The notes under the pieces are model-generated. The model had not been told where the DNA came from and did no database searches. It saw only the letters and a list, made by a program, of their open reading frames with translations. Position numbers and translations under genes: made by a program. This document shows, piece after piece, positions 23,868 through 34,667 of a DNA stretch of 64,000 nt. Source of the stretch: Tetragonia tetragonoides (Eukaryota; Streptophyta; Magnoliopsida; Caryophyllales; Aizoaceae); the NCBI GenBank assembly GCA_038025085.1, contig CM076140.1, positions 21,391,501 through 21,455,500 on the forward strand, read 5' to 3'. Within the stretch, counting starts at the first letter, position 1, and the number at the start of each line of letters is the position of its first letter.

Positions 23868-24222
23868 CCTGGAGCCACCCCTTTAATAGTGGAGTTACCC
23901 CATACTTCACCTCGAGCCACCCCATACTTCACCTGGAGACACCCCTCTAATAATTGAGTCGCCCCCTACTTCATCTGGAGCCACCCCTCTAATAGTTGAG
24001 TCACCTCCTACTTCATCTAGAGTCACCTTTCTAATAGTGGAGTCACCCCCTACTTCACCTGAAGCCACCCCTCTAATAGTGGAGTCACCCCTACTTCACT
24101 TGGAGTCATCCTTCAAATTTATACTTGGTATCACCCCTCTAATAGTGAAGTCACCCCATATTTCACCTGGAACCACCCCTCTAATAGTGGAGCCACCCTT
24201 CTAATAGTGAAGCCACTATAGT
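23868..24222 (+). repeat. Minisatellite, about 42-45 bp unit
   Basis: The unit is roughly GAGCCACCCCTCTAATAGTG followed by GAGTCACCCCCTACTTCACCTG, present about seven to eight times with substitutions and partial units. It is not coding: stops and length changes occur in each frame. Confidence 0.8.
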
Positions 24223-24486
24223 GGAATAAGTCCATACAAAACGTGCTCATAATTATCTACTAGCAGGGGGGAAAAAAAATCGGTTTGATGATTCGTTGCC
24301 TCGTTGGATAATAACGGGGCGCGAAATACAACTCAGAATCCGTCGCCGTTCCGTAAGAGGCTTCTGTTACAGTTATAAACCGCTGGAACACAAAGTACAC
24401 TGTACACAAACACTTGCTGTTCAGAGAAACTCCCAAAAAAAAGGAAAGCAAAAAAGAAAAAAGAAAAAGAAAAAGATTATATTTTG

Positions 24487-24911
24487 AGGGTGTTTGGATG
24501 TTGGCTTTTAGGGTGGTTTTTGGTAAAATTGGCCAGTCTACCATTCAATATTGGTGTTTGGATGTTAGCTTGTGAGATTGGCTTTTTTGTTCCCACAAGC
24601 CAACTTTTGAAAAGCCAAGGAGGTTGGCTTATGGGTATTGGCTGGTGATATTAATGTATTTCAATGACATAATAGTTCAAGACTTGCAATTATTTACTTA
24701 TATGCCATCAAAAACCTCAATCATATGAATGTCCTTATTAATCATTTTACACATAACTGGCTAATGTTACCAGCCAATGTTATCAAATATCTCTTTCCAG
24801 ACATTCAATGTTACCAGCCGGTCAAATCAGCTAACAATACCAGCCATCTACCACCAGCCACCAACCATCAGCCAACAGCTAACGACACCAACCAATTGCC
24901 AAACAAGGCCT
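24487..24911. mobile_element. Probable hAT-type MITE
   Basis: The left end AGGGTGTTTGG and the right end CCAAACAAGGCCT are inverted matches of the kind common in plant hAT MITEs. The inner ends also share TTGGCTGGT-type words in opposite orientation. Length is 425 bp with no coding content. A target duplication is not clear, so the ends are approximate. Confidence 0.5.
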
Positions 24912-25083
24912 TTGAAAAAGATTAAAAAAATCCTATATCCTATAGGATACTAGCTAGCCAGGATACCCAGCTGACACAAAATGAAAAGAGAAAAAGAAAT
25001 CCAAGAATTTATTTATTTCTCATTTAATTAGAATTAAAAAGGACGAGAATCCATAATTATTTCATTATTTCCAAAATCCCCCC

Positions 25084-25144
25084 CGCCCTTCTCTCTCTTC
25101 ATTCTCTCTCTTTCACTTTCTCTCTCTTTCACTTTCTCTCTCTA
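25084..25144 (+). promoter_or_regulatory. CT-rich leader of the RBR ligase gene
   Basis: A near-continuous pyrimidine tract of CTCTCT and TTTCACTTTCTCTCTC repeats lies 200-260 bp before the ATG at 25347. Such tracts are common near plant transcription starts and in 5' untranslated regions. The role is inferred from position. Confidence 0.4.
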
Positions 25145-25346
25145 GGGGTTTTTGGTTTTGGTTTTTGGCTTCCAGTGAAAGCTTCTTTTCAAAAATTTCA
25201 TGCGATCGCCGTAAAACCCTTTTCTCTCTCCTCTTCGTATCCATAATTTAGTCACGAATTTGATTTCTAGATGTTCAATTCGGTTCGCTAACACTTGATT
25301 ATATAGTTTGATTTTGGGTTTTACGGCTCAATTTTGGCGGTAATCG

Positions 25347-28300
25347 ATGGAGGATTATGCGGATAGTGATAATGAATTTTATTATAATGATGATGATGAT
25401 GATGATGTTGATAATGAATATTGTGACTCTTTGAATTCGTTGCCGGATGTTGATGGCGGTTCTGGTACTTCTCATAGTGATTCGTCAATTAAGGTTTTCT
25501 TTTTGCCCTTTTTTATTTCTTTACTCTTTTGGTCCTTTTGTTTTAGTCCATTCGTTTGATTTGTAATGTTTGATTCCTTATTATTGGCTTTAGGCTTGAA
25601 GTGTACTCTTTTTTTATTTTTTGGTTATGAGTGATGTGTTTTGAGGGTTTTCTGTTTTGTATGATTTTGTAAGTTCAATTTGCGTGATAGTTTATGGTTG
25701 GTAATGTCATTTCAAGGAAGTGAGAAATTCTTTGGGCGGTTGAACGTCATGTATTATGTGAGTCGTTTTCGAATTGATCTTACTAGAATGGAGTTGTTGT
25801 TTTGCCAGGTAAACGATTTGACATACATGAATTATAAAAACAAAAGTTTAGAAGAAGGGTTTTACATGCCATTTATTTTTATTCCAAACTGTGGCGTTTA
25901 GCTTAATTATTGGTTCAACTGTTCCCGCAGTTCAGGAAGTAATGAAATGTTAAGTATTTGGTGTGTGCTAATGCTTTCAATTAATCCCATGAGCATATGC
26001 TCTTGTTTTATTGTTCAAAGACTGGGTTTTTTGGATTAGCTTTGATCTTCTTTTTTGTTTGCTATTTGCAGGTGATTACAAAGGCATCACTTCTAGCAGC
26101 ACAGGTCATAATTCTTTCTTATATCCCCTAATTGTCACCATCTACCTGAACAAAAGAAATTTTTTACCTACATTATGTTATTTTTTTGTTTAGTTTTCTT
26201 TTTATGGCCTGGATATTCAAATTGGTAACTAATTGGTACAGAGAGAAGACTTGCGTAGAGTAATGGAATTGCTGTCATTGAAGGAGCACCATGCTAGAAC
26301 CCTTCTCATACATTACCGTTGGGATGTAGAGAAGGTGTTGGCAGTGCTTGTCGAAAAAGGAAAAGATCAGTTGTATGTGGAAGCAGGTGTCAGGGTGGCA
26401 GATAATTCCAATCCATGTTCATCATCGTCTTCTCTCATGTGTGATATTTGTATTGATGAAAAACCTGCCAAAGAGTTCACAACAATGGAATGTGGCCACT
26501 ACTTTTGCAATGATTGTAAGCCTTCTTACTGAAACAACTTATGCGGCCTTGATGATCAATTTTGTTATTTTGAAGATGTGAACCTTACTTTCAAAGATTA
26601 GGGCATATAATGCATGTAAAAATGTCACTCAACATTCAAATGGTCCCTCCTTTATGTGCCACTGTAAGACGTGGATGTTCATTAGTTGAATATCAATTAT
26701 GTTTACAAAAGCACCTTTTTCATTTAGATTACTAACTATTAATATAACCATTTTCTGTTATCATATTTATCTTAAGAGGAATATTTAGGGCCATAAGACA
26801 AGCCCATAACCCAGGGATTTTCCAAAGTCACCATTTCATAAAATACCCCCTGGATCAACGGCACTCCATTTCCAAATCCAGCTCGTTAACAGGAAATTGT
26901 GGCTGATGTAGGTTGAGCAAACAGCGTAGTGTTAAGGTCCTTGAATGTAGCTTTAAAGGAATAAATAGTTTTGGCTAATGTAGCTAGAGGTACTCAGCTA
27001 TAGAATGTGCTGTCTCAAGTTGGGTCAGTTGCTTTGCTGATCATTACTTCCTACCAAACAGAGATGAGCATGGGTCCAGTTAAGTTGGATCATTCATGCG
27101 AGTAGTAGCTCACACCTGTGTGTAGATCTTTTTTAGTGCTAGCTAGAGGTACTCACCTACGGAATGTGCTTGTCTCAAATTGGGTCAGTTGCTTCGCTGA
27201 TTATTACTTCCATACCAAAGAGAGATGAGCATGGGTCCAAGTTAAGTTGGATCATTCATGCAGGTAGTAGCTCACTTGCCTGAAGGATTTTGGGGCTTTA
27301 TGTTACAGTTTTGGAAAGTGCTACATGTTTTACTTCCCAATAGTTCTAATTGTCGCCCCAAATTTGAGTTGAATTAGTTTCTTGGGGGTTTTCAGTTTTC
27401 TCTAACAACCAGAGCTGACTATATCTTACTTAACTTTCTGCTCTTGACAGTTGCACTTCTAATGGCTTGTTGCTCCTATCTTACATCTCTCATCTCTAGG
27501 AAGTGTGTTTGATAATTTTAGCATTTTAATATTTCTTTGGATAACAATGGGGAACTTAAAACAGGGAAACTTAGTCTGCATCTCTGCTTACTAGTACTTT
27601 ATATTTCTATCCGTTACTTCTCTTCTCCTGGGAGTATGAATTGGTGACTAGACCTCTGCTTCTATTGTGGAGAAGCCATGGAATCTTAGTTCACAATCAT
27701 GTTAAAGTTTGCAAGATATGCACAATAATTGTTTTTATATGATATCATTGTGTCAGCATGAGACCTGCTAGCTAGTACCGGAGTTAAAGGAAGTGGAGAT
27801 TGATGGGAAATGACTTAGGGTAGGGGAGTATTGTAGGTTTTTCATATCTTGACTATAAGCAAAAGCGATGTTCTTTCTGGGTCATCCTAAAATAGGAGTA
27901 GCGATATTCTTTTGGAATAGAGAAATGATTCAGAGGGGTGAATTAAGGGGACATCATGTAAGTTTGACTACCATTTCAAATATCCTAATTTATCTACTTT
28001 ACTTTATCCATTTTTAAAAATACAACAGTTTTCAAATGAATCATTTTATATGAAATTAGCTAGGTGGCTCTTTTGACTTATTACACTTTAAGGACTATCT
28101 ACAACGGAAATATTGACAACATTTTGGGGTAGATGGAGTATTTTGCTCATTGATTGTGTGACCCTGTTCAGCTGTTGCGTCCCTGTTCAGCTATTGGAGG
28201 CCTGCAACCTCCCTTGAATCACGGGCCCAAGCTGAATTATGTGTTTATTCTTGTGTTTGTCAGGGTTACCTTGACGAGTGGAAAAAAACGAGAGGATATG

Positions 28301-31300
28301 CTACTTCCCTTGTTTGTATAATATAAACTACGGTCAGGTGGAGGGGTATGAATCAGTATGATCACTCCCCCACAGTCTAGTTCACAATCTCAAGATGTTC
28401 TTTGTATTGAAAGCATTTTCAGCCACTTGTCTGCTGGACCCCCTCTCCTTTAAGATTTTTTTTCTTTACCCTCCCTTTGATTCTATCCAATTGAGCTGTT
28501 AGGTATTAGAAAACCATGCATCTTCTGACTTGTCTGCTGTGCAACTTGAACTAATTCTCACTCAATTTGTGCCATTTTCTTCTGAAATTAGGTTGGACAG
28601 AGCACTTTGTTGTGAGAATAAACGAAGGTCAGAGTAGGCGAGTTAGATGCATGGCACACAAATGCAATGCAATATGTGATGATGGAAAAATAAGGAGTTT
28701 GGTACGTGTAAGAGATCCTTCGGTGGTTGAAAAATTTGATCGCTTTCTTCTGGAGTCCTACATAGAGGATAATAAAAGGGTAAAGTGGTGCCCAAGTGCT
28801 CCACACTGTGGAAATGCCATACGCGTTGAAGATGATGAATTCTGTGAGGTTGAATGTGCATGTGGTCATCAGTTCTGCTTTGGCTGTTCACGTGAAGCAC
28901 ATTCACCTTGTTCGTGTCTTATGTGGGAGCTTTGGGCAAAGAAATGCCAGGATGAATCAGAGACAGTTAATTGGATCACAAGCAATACAAAACCCTGCCC
29001 AAAATGTCACAAACCTGTGGAGAAGAATGGAGGTTGCAATCTCGTTGTGTGTGTTTGTCACCAAGCATTTTGGTGAGCATGTCTGCTTTGTACTGCCTTT
29101 CTTGGGTTTGATGGATTCCATGATTTATTTTATAGATCTTTATCATTCTTCTGTTATATGCCTAATTAGATATTACCTGATTCCCTCCCTGTTCCCCTTT
29201 CCTGTCATGCAATTTATTTTTCTTTTCCATGATAATTGGTAGCTTCTGGCACCCTTTTGATGTGTCAGTGATTAACTTAATTGGTAAAATACAATGATAC
29301 GTAAACTGTCAAACCGTTGTGTGCTTCTCAGTATCCTTCCCCCAATGTTTTTTGCTACTCTGTCAGTTCAGTTCAAAGACGTTGGTCTTCGTCATGTTAT
29401 AACTTACAATTTATATGCTTTTTTGTTCTTCTATTGTTTTGTTATTGTATCCGAGCCTGAAGGGATATTGAATGTTGCTACTTGCTTGGCTGACAAATGG
29501 CTGTAGTTAGTTATGATGCAGATTGTCATGAATCTATTACTATGATTGCTTCGAGGTGTTGGGAAATGGTTGATGACAAAATTTCTCAAAACATCGATTT
29601 ACGAAACTGCAATTTACTTATGTATTTATTGTGTGTTTGCATAATCATAATTATGAATTCAAATTAGACGGGATTATGAATCATAAGATTAGGAAGCGGT
29701 GCCATAAATTTTGTAAAGTTTAATCCGTCCAATGCCTCTATCATAGTAATTTGAGCCATTGAGAATAATAGGTCCTTCAACCACCATTAAAATGAATCAA
29801 TGATGCTACATTCATTTGACAGAAATTCTACTCAGCTACATGGGTTGGATTGGGAAGGGAATTGGGGTTTCCATTCCACTAAAGAGTTTGGTCATTGTGG
29901 TTGGAAGCAATGCTATGGATTAGAACTTTGAAGTTACTAAGGTGGGAGGATGATGCACTTAACTTCCCTCAAGGGATCAAGCTGCCTTGCCTTCTGTCGT
30001 TTTACTTTTTACCTGATAGTTTATTGTGGATTTGTCCGCTCTTGTCCAGTTATTTTTGTCCTAGCTGTATAATGCAGCTGAATAAAACTGCTACTAGCTT
30101 GGTTTCTGCTTCCCAGCTTTTGCCTATAGATGTCATTTAACTTTGTGGAGTAATATTTGGGCTGCTGGACATAACCTGCTTACTAAATTTGACAGCAGCT
30201 GCATTAGAAATGTTGGTTTGTGGCTTACATTCTATCTATTGGGTATAAGCAGCTTATAATTTAGTTTCTGTTGCAGATATTTAGGGTGTAGTCTAATCAT
30301 TCTTGGTGATCGTTGACACAGTCTTATGCATACTTTCTTCCAAGATCTCTGCAAATGCTTAAGGAAAATAAAGTTTCACTGGTGTGAAGTAGCTGGATTA
30401 ACCTCGTTGATCAACATCTTATCTCTGTTAGTCCATTTAAAATTGAGAGTTACAGTCAAATAGAGAAGTCAAATACATACCCCGAAAAAAAAAATAAAAA
30501 AAAATAAAGAGAAGTCAAATACATTGCCTTAAGTTGAGGATATCAAATAGAAAAGTCAAAGACATTGCCTTCTTGGTTTTTCACATTCTAGGTGTTAACT
30601 TTTTCTGTGAAATATCTGTGATTTGTGAGTTGTAATTAACTTGAACACTTGTGTAGTACATTTCAACTAATTTAGGCTAATTGGCCTCTGGTTGCAGTTG
30701 GGTTTGTGGTGGAGCAACAGGTAGAGATCATACATGGACAAGCATTGCTGGTCACAGTTGTGGGAGATACAAAGAAGATGCTGTTCAGAAAGCTGATCTT
30801 GCAAAGAAGAACTTGTGGCGTTATATTCATTATCACAACCGTTATAAAGCCCACACAGATTCTTATAAGCTTGAAGCTAAGCTAAAGGAAACCATGCACC
30901 ACAAAATATCAACTTTGGAAGATAGGGAATCAACATGTAAGGATTTCAGCTGGGTGACAAATGGACTATTTAGATTGTTTAGATCAAGGCGCATTTTGTC
31001 TTACTCGTACCCATTCGCATATTACATGTTTGGGGAAGAGTTATTTGGGAGTGAACTGACAAAGGTAGAAAGGGAAATCAAACAAAATTTGTTTGAAGAT
31101 CAGCAACAGCAACTGGAAGCCAATCTGGAGAAACTCTCAATGTGTTTGGAAGAGCCATTTCAAAACTTTGAAGATGATAAAGTTTCAGATATAAGAATGC
31201 AAATAATTACCATGACACGCATAGTTGACGATCTATGCAGGAATATGTGAGTTTAGTTAACGATCTATTTACTGATATGGCCTTTTTTCCATGTGCATTG

Positions 31301-31925
31301 ATTAGTGATTTCTCACGGGTTTCATATTATTTTATTTGATGGCAATTGTGTTCGCTTCCTCATTTCCTGGACTATGCAGGTATGAATGCATCGAGAATGA
31401 TCTGTTAGATCAGCTCCAGCAGACAACTCATATTATAGCCCCATATAAGTCGAAGGGCTTGGAGAAAGCTGCAGAACCTTCTGGTTGGCGGATCCAAGTC
31501 CATAATAATGAAAGACATGCCAGCTCAATTGGTATGGAATTTTAACTTATTAAGGCCAGTAGATATGTTTCTAGAACTGTATTTATGAGTAACCAGTCCA
31601 TTTTTGTCACAACCATTTGTGGCCTCAATAGTTTAAGGAAGAGAATTTGAAGATAGAATAAGTCCAATTGGCCTTACGAAAGCTACTGACTCGTGCATAT
31701 ATAGGAGGTGGAGTGAAGGGGTCAAGTGAGTCATCTACGGCCTTGGTTCTGAATCAAGATGAGAGTGGATGCTCTTACAGGAAACGTACAAGGGCAGAAT
31801 CTTCTGGTTTGGTTCTGAATCAAGACGAGAGCGGACGCTCATCCAAGAAACATGTCAATGGAGAATCTTTTGGGGACAAGTTTTTTGATTTGAACTTGCC
31901 TGCAGACGTGATCAACAACAGCTGA
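25347..31925 (+). CDS. RBR E3 ubiquitin ligase, ARIADNE (ARI1/ARI2-like)
   Basis: Seven exons (25347-25493, 26072-26104, 26242-26515, 28592-29072, 30698-31246, 31380-31531, 31705-31925) give 618 residues. The start is acidic (EDYADSDNEFYYNDDDDDD), as in ARIADNE proteins. A UBA-like segment (REDLRRVMELLSLKEHHART) follows near residue 61. RING1 begins at about residue 127 (CDICIDEKPAKEFTTMECGH), then an IBR with VKWCPSAPHCGNAI and HQFCFGC. RING2 spans about residues 287-315, with the predicted catalytic cysteine in NGGCN at residue 300. The C-terminal half matches the Ariadne domain (DFSWVTNGLFRLFRSRRILS, SYSYPFAYYMFGEE). The family moves ubiquitin from an E2 to the RING2 cysteine and then to substrate. 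Exon 7 can start at 31705 or 31708 (tandem TAGGAG acceptor). The protein ends with FDLNLPADVINNS, which resembles the end of Arabidopsis ARI1. The frame is intact. Confidence 0.92.
26981..27275 (+). repeat. Tandem duplication, two units about 159 bp apart
   Basis: The segment from AGCTAGAGGTACTCA through GAGATGAGCATGGGTCCA to GTAGTAGCTCAC occurs at 26981-27116 and 27140-27275. Differences are few and mostly single-base changes or one-base insertions. It lies in intron 3 of the RBR ligase gene. Confidence 0.85.
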
Positions 31926-32392
31926 TTTCTTGGTGTCTAACTTGCATATTTACATAATCTGATTCTGACCCCTACGTATATTTTATCGAGGCAACTTAGA
32001 ACTTACAATGTCCTTAACCCGTATTTTTTGCGCTAGAGAAAGTGTACAATGTACAGCGCCTTTGAGCTTGCGTGTGCAGTAATAATGATGTATCACTGGG
32101 TTAATGCAAATATCTTAGTAAGAAATATTTCAGAATTTGAACTTCTAGTTCTAGATGCTGAATCTACATTGATGGATCTCTCGGTCTTGGTAGTTGCATT
32201 TTTCTGGAACTTTGTTTTTTTTTTTTTTCTTAATTTTTATACGTGGGCATTTTTTAGTATTAATTTTCAATCGAACAAATATAATGAAATCCAAATACAT
32301 TAACGCCTTTTGCCATCACCCATGATAGCATCATTTGACAGCACTCCCACCTTCTAAGGAAAGTTGACTGCATTTTTCTGGAACTTTCAGTT
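31926..32392. other. 3' flank of the RBR ligase gene
   Basis: T-rich sequence expected to hold the 3' untranslated region; CATTTTTCTGGAACTTT occurs twice (about 32198 and 32371). No further gene seen. Confidence 0.5.
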
Positions 32393-32722
32393 AGGCTATG
32401 TTTGGCACGAATAACTAGCTTTTCAATAAAAGTTATAGCTTAAAATTTGTAGCTTGTATTTTTTACTCACTGCTACCAAATAATTTGCCATTAGATTTTC
32501 ATTTTGCAGCTATAGCTAATTTTGTAAAAGTTATCCCTGCAAGCTTTCACCGGCAGCTACAACTAATTTTGTGAAAGCTATCCTTGCAAGCTTTCACTGA
32601 CAGTTATAGATACAATTAATTTATTAGCATTTTGTAGCATTTTTTTAATAGTTTTCTATTAATTTATTTCTTAATTTATGTTTGGCAGCTACAACTACAA
32701 TTAGTTTTGCCAAACATAGCCT
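32393..32722. mobile_element. MITE with 15 bp perfect inverted ends
   Basis: AGGCTATGTTTGGCA at 32393-32407 and its exact complement at 32708-32722 bound a 330 bp AT-rich segment. The segment contains internal repeats of AGTTATAGCTTA- and GCTTTCACYGRCAG-type words. The ends resemble plant hAT MITEs. Possible 8 bp flanks (TTCAGTTA, TTAGCTTA) agree only in part. Confidence 0.7.
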
Positions 32723-32872
32723 TAGCTTAATTGATGCCAAATGCAAAGATGTTCTCGCACTGCAAGTCTGTAACCCAAGCGCTTCAAATCAAATAAAGAT
32801 AAAAAAGGATACAACCATAAAGAGGGAGCAAAAGGAAGAAAAATCAGGAATTATATATTGCCATAACTAGTA

Positions 32873-33200
32873 GGGCTGATAAAAACAAAAATATCAACCC
32901 GAGTATCCGATTTGAAATTATATGAAAAAGTGGATATACAAAATTTCGGATACTCCAAAAATCTATATTCGAAATTTTGATACGGGTTTAGATATCATAT
33001 ATCCAAAAAAATCAAAATTACCAAAAACTATTGGGATATCTAAAACTATAGCTGGCCCAATGTTTCGAAATATTAGGCACAAAATGGAATAAAAAATTAA
33101 AATATAAATATATTTCGAATAGTGGATATCCGACTAACCAAAATCAAAATTTTCCATATCCGGAAATCGGATATTTGAAATTCAAACAAACTCCCCTGAG
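32873..33200. repeat. AT-rich repeat with recurring GGATATC/TATCCG words
   Basis: TATCCGATTTGAAATT and its near inverse AATCGGATATTTGAAATT occur near the two ends, with many GATATC/ATATCC words between. It looks like a degenerate inverted-repeat element, family unknown. Confidence 0.35.
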
Positions 33201-33955
33201 GCCTTAATAACAAGCATCTCGGGTTATGTTAATCAAATTCAAAAGTTTTACGAAGTCTAATTTTTATTTTTATTTTTGGTTCGGCAAAGAGGAACTTTCT
33301 TCATCTTTGGACGTGGCTAAATGACACCTCCTAATGCACGATTTCGGGTATTCCACGAATTAATTTGTGTAGGTGCTCCCCAAAGGTTTACGAAGTCTAA
33401 TTTAAAAGTACAATGGTTACATCCTCTATAAAATGGATTAGGATCCTCTTTAATTTCCTATTTTCGACATTTACGACATTACACTTGTCAATGCTTGACA
33501 CGTGTTAAATATTTTTTTAATTGTAATTAACTTAACACGTGTCAACTATATGTCTGGCATCCAATAAAAAAAAAAAAAAGGTTTTTTTGTTGGATACTAC
33601 CTTGTTTGAGTAACTCTTTGAGACATAGTATCTTGAATGTTTTTTTTTTTTTTGGTGAGGAACTACCTTACAATACACATAATTTTCTTGTTGACCACTA
33701 CCTATGACCAATCTTCCATGGTTTTTTCCTTAAATGACCAAAATGCCCTTCACATGTTCACTTAATCACCCACAAGAACTTGAACAATAAAGCATCATAC
33801 CTCTCTTTCCTTGCTTGCGATTTATCCTTCTCCATAGAAGCTTGAACCGAACACTCAAGAAATAGATCTAAAACATCAGAATACATTCGAATGAAAAAAC
33901 TATGTAGCACTAGAGATTCAACAATTTCGACCGACTTCCATTTAATCGTTGTTTT

Positions 33956-34225
33956 TCATATTACAGCCTCTTCACTAAAGACTCTGCTATATCTTTGAAT
34001 GCTCTGATCCGACATCGTAGACCACCTCTTGATAGAATAGATCTGCCAAAGTACCATACGAACGACAAAACGAAATACTAACAATACTCTCAAAAAGTGA
34101 GAGACAGCCGAACCCAACAAATGAGATAAACTGACTCTTATAGATGGAGAGACTGATATTATTCGACATAATAAAACTAAAAAATAAAACAAAACAATGA
34201 AACGAAAAGAATTGGGGCTTACCAT
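33956..34225 (-). other. Open frame inside the Mutator-like element, unrecognised
   Basis: The 89-codon minus-strand frame is mostly hydrophobic and matches nothing I know. A splice-like donor (CTAATG/GTAAGC at about 34223) and acceptor-like TTGGCAG (about 34048) lie in it, so most of the open frame may be intron of the captured sequence rather than protein. Confidence 0.25.
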
Positions 34226-34257
34226 TAGCGAAGACTCGCTAATGGCAGCCCCTAAAC

Positions 34258-34290
<33 letters not shown>

Positions 34291-34344
34291 AAAATCACAA
34301 ACAAAACAAAAAATTAGGTAATTCCCAGAATCATATACATGACC

Positions 34345-34486
34345 CTAATTTTCGGACCAATCGACTTCATATTCGTCCCCAATTTTGCCATTGTTGAACT
34401 GGACGACGTCGTTATGGAGAATGCCGGCGTCGGGCAAATTTTCCGGCATCGGATTCAGAAATGAAGGGAAATTTGGGTTGGAATAG
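34345..34486 (-). pseudogene. Possible captured host exon, C-terminal
   Basis: Minus-strand sequence following an acceptor-like AATTGTAG reads FPSFLNPMPENLPDAGILHN and ends EYEVDWSEN before a TAG. Its base composition is clearly higher in GC than its surroundings, and third positions look gene-like. The source gene is not recognised. Position inside long inverted ends suggests capture by the Mutator-like element, intron included. Confidence 0.4.
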
Positions 34487-34667
34487 CTACAATTATAGGT
34501 AATGTCAAATATGTGGGAATGTTCTTAATTAAATTCAAGCAATTTGATTCAATCAATATTTGTTTGTGATGTGTAACGGTAAATCAAGTGCTTTGCTCTC
34601 TTCGTTGTTTACAAGTGAGTATTGTGGTGTTCAATTCTCAGTCAAGTGCAAGAGAGAAGAGAGAGAG

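Noticed and set aside
33956..34225. Hydrophobic 89-codon minus frame as a membrane protein
   Set aside because: Hydrophobicity follows from T-rich intron-like sequence within the Mutator-like element; no family match.
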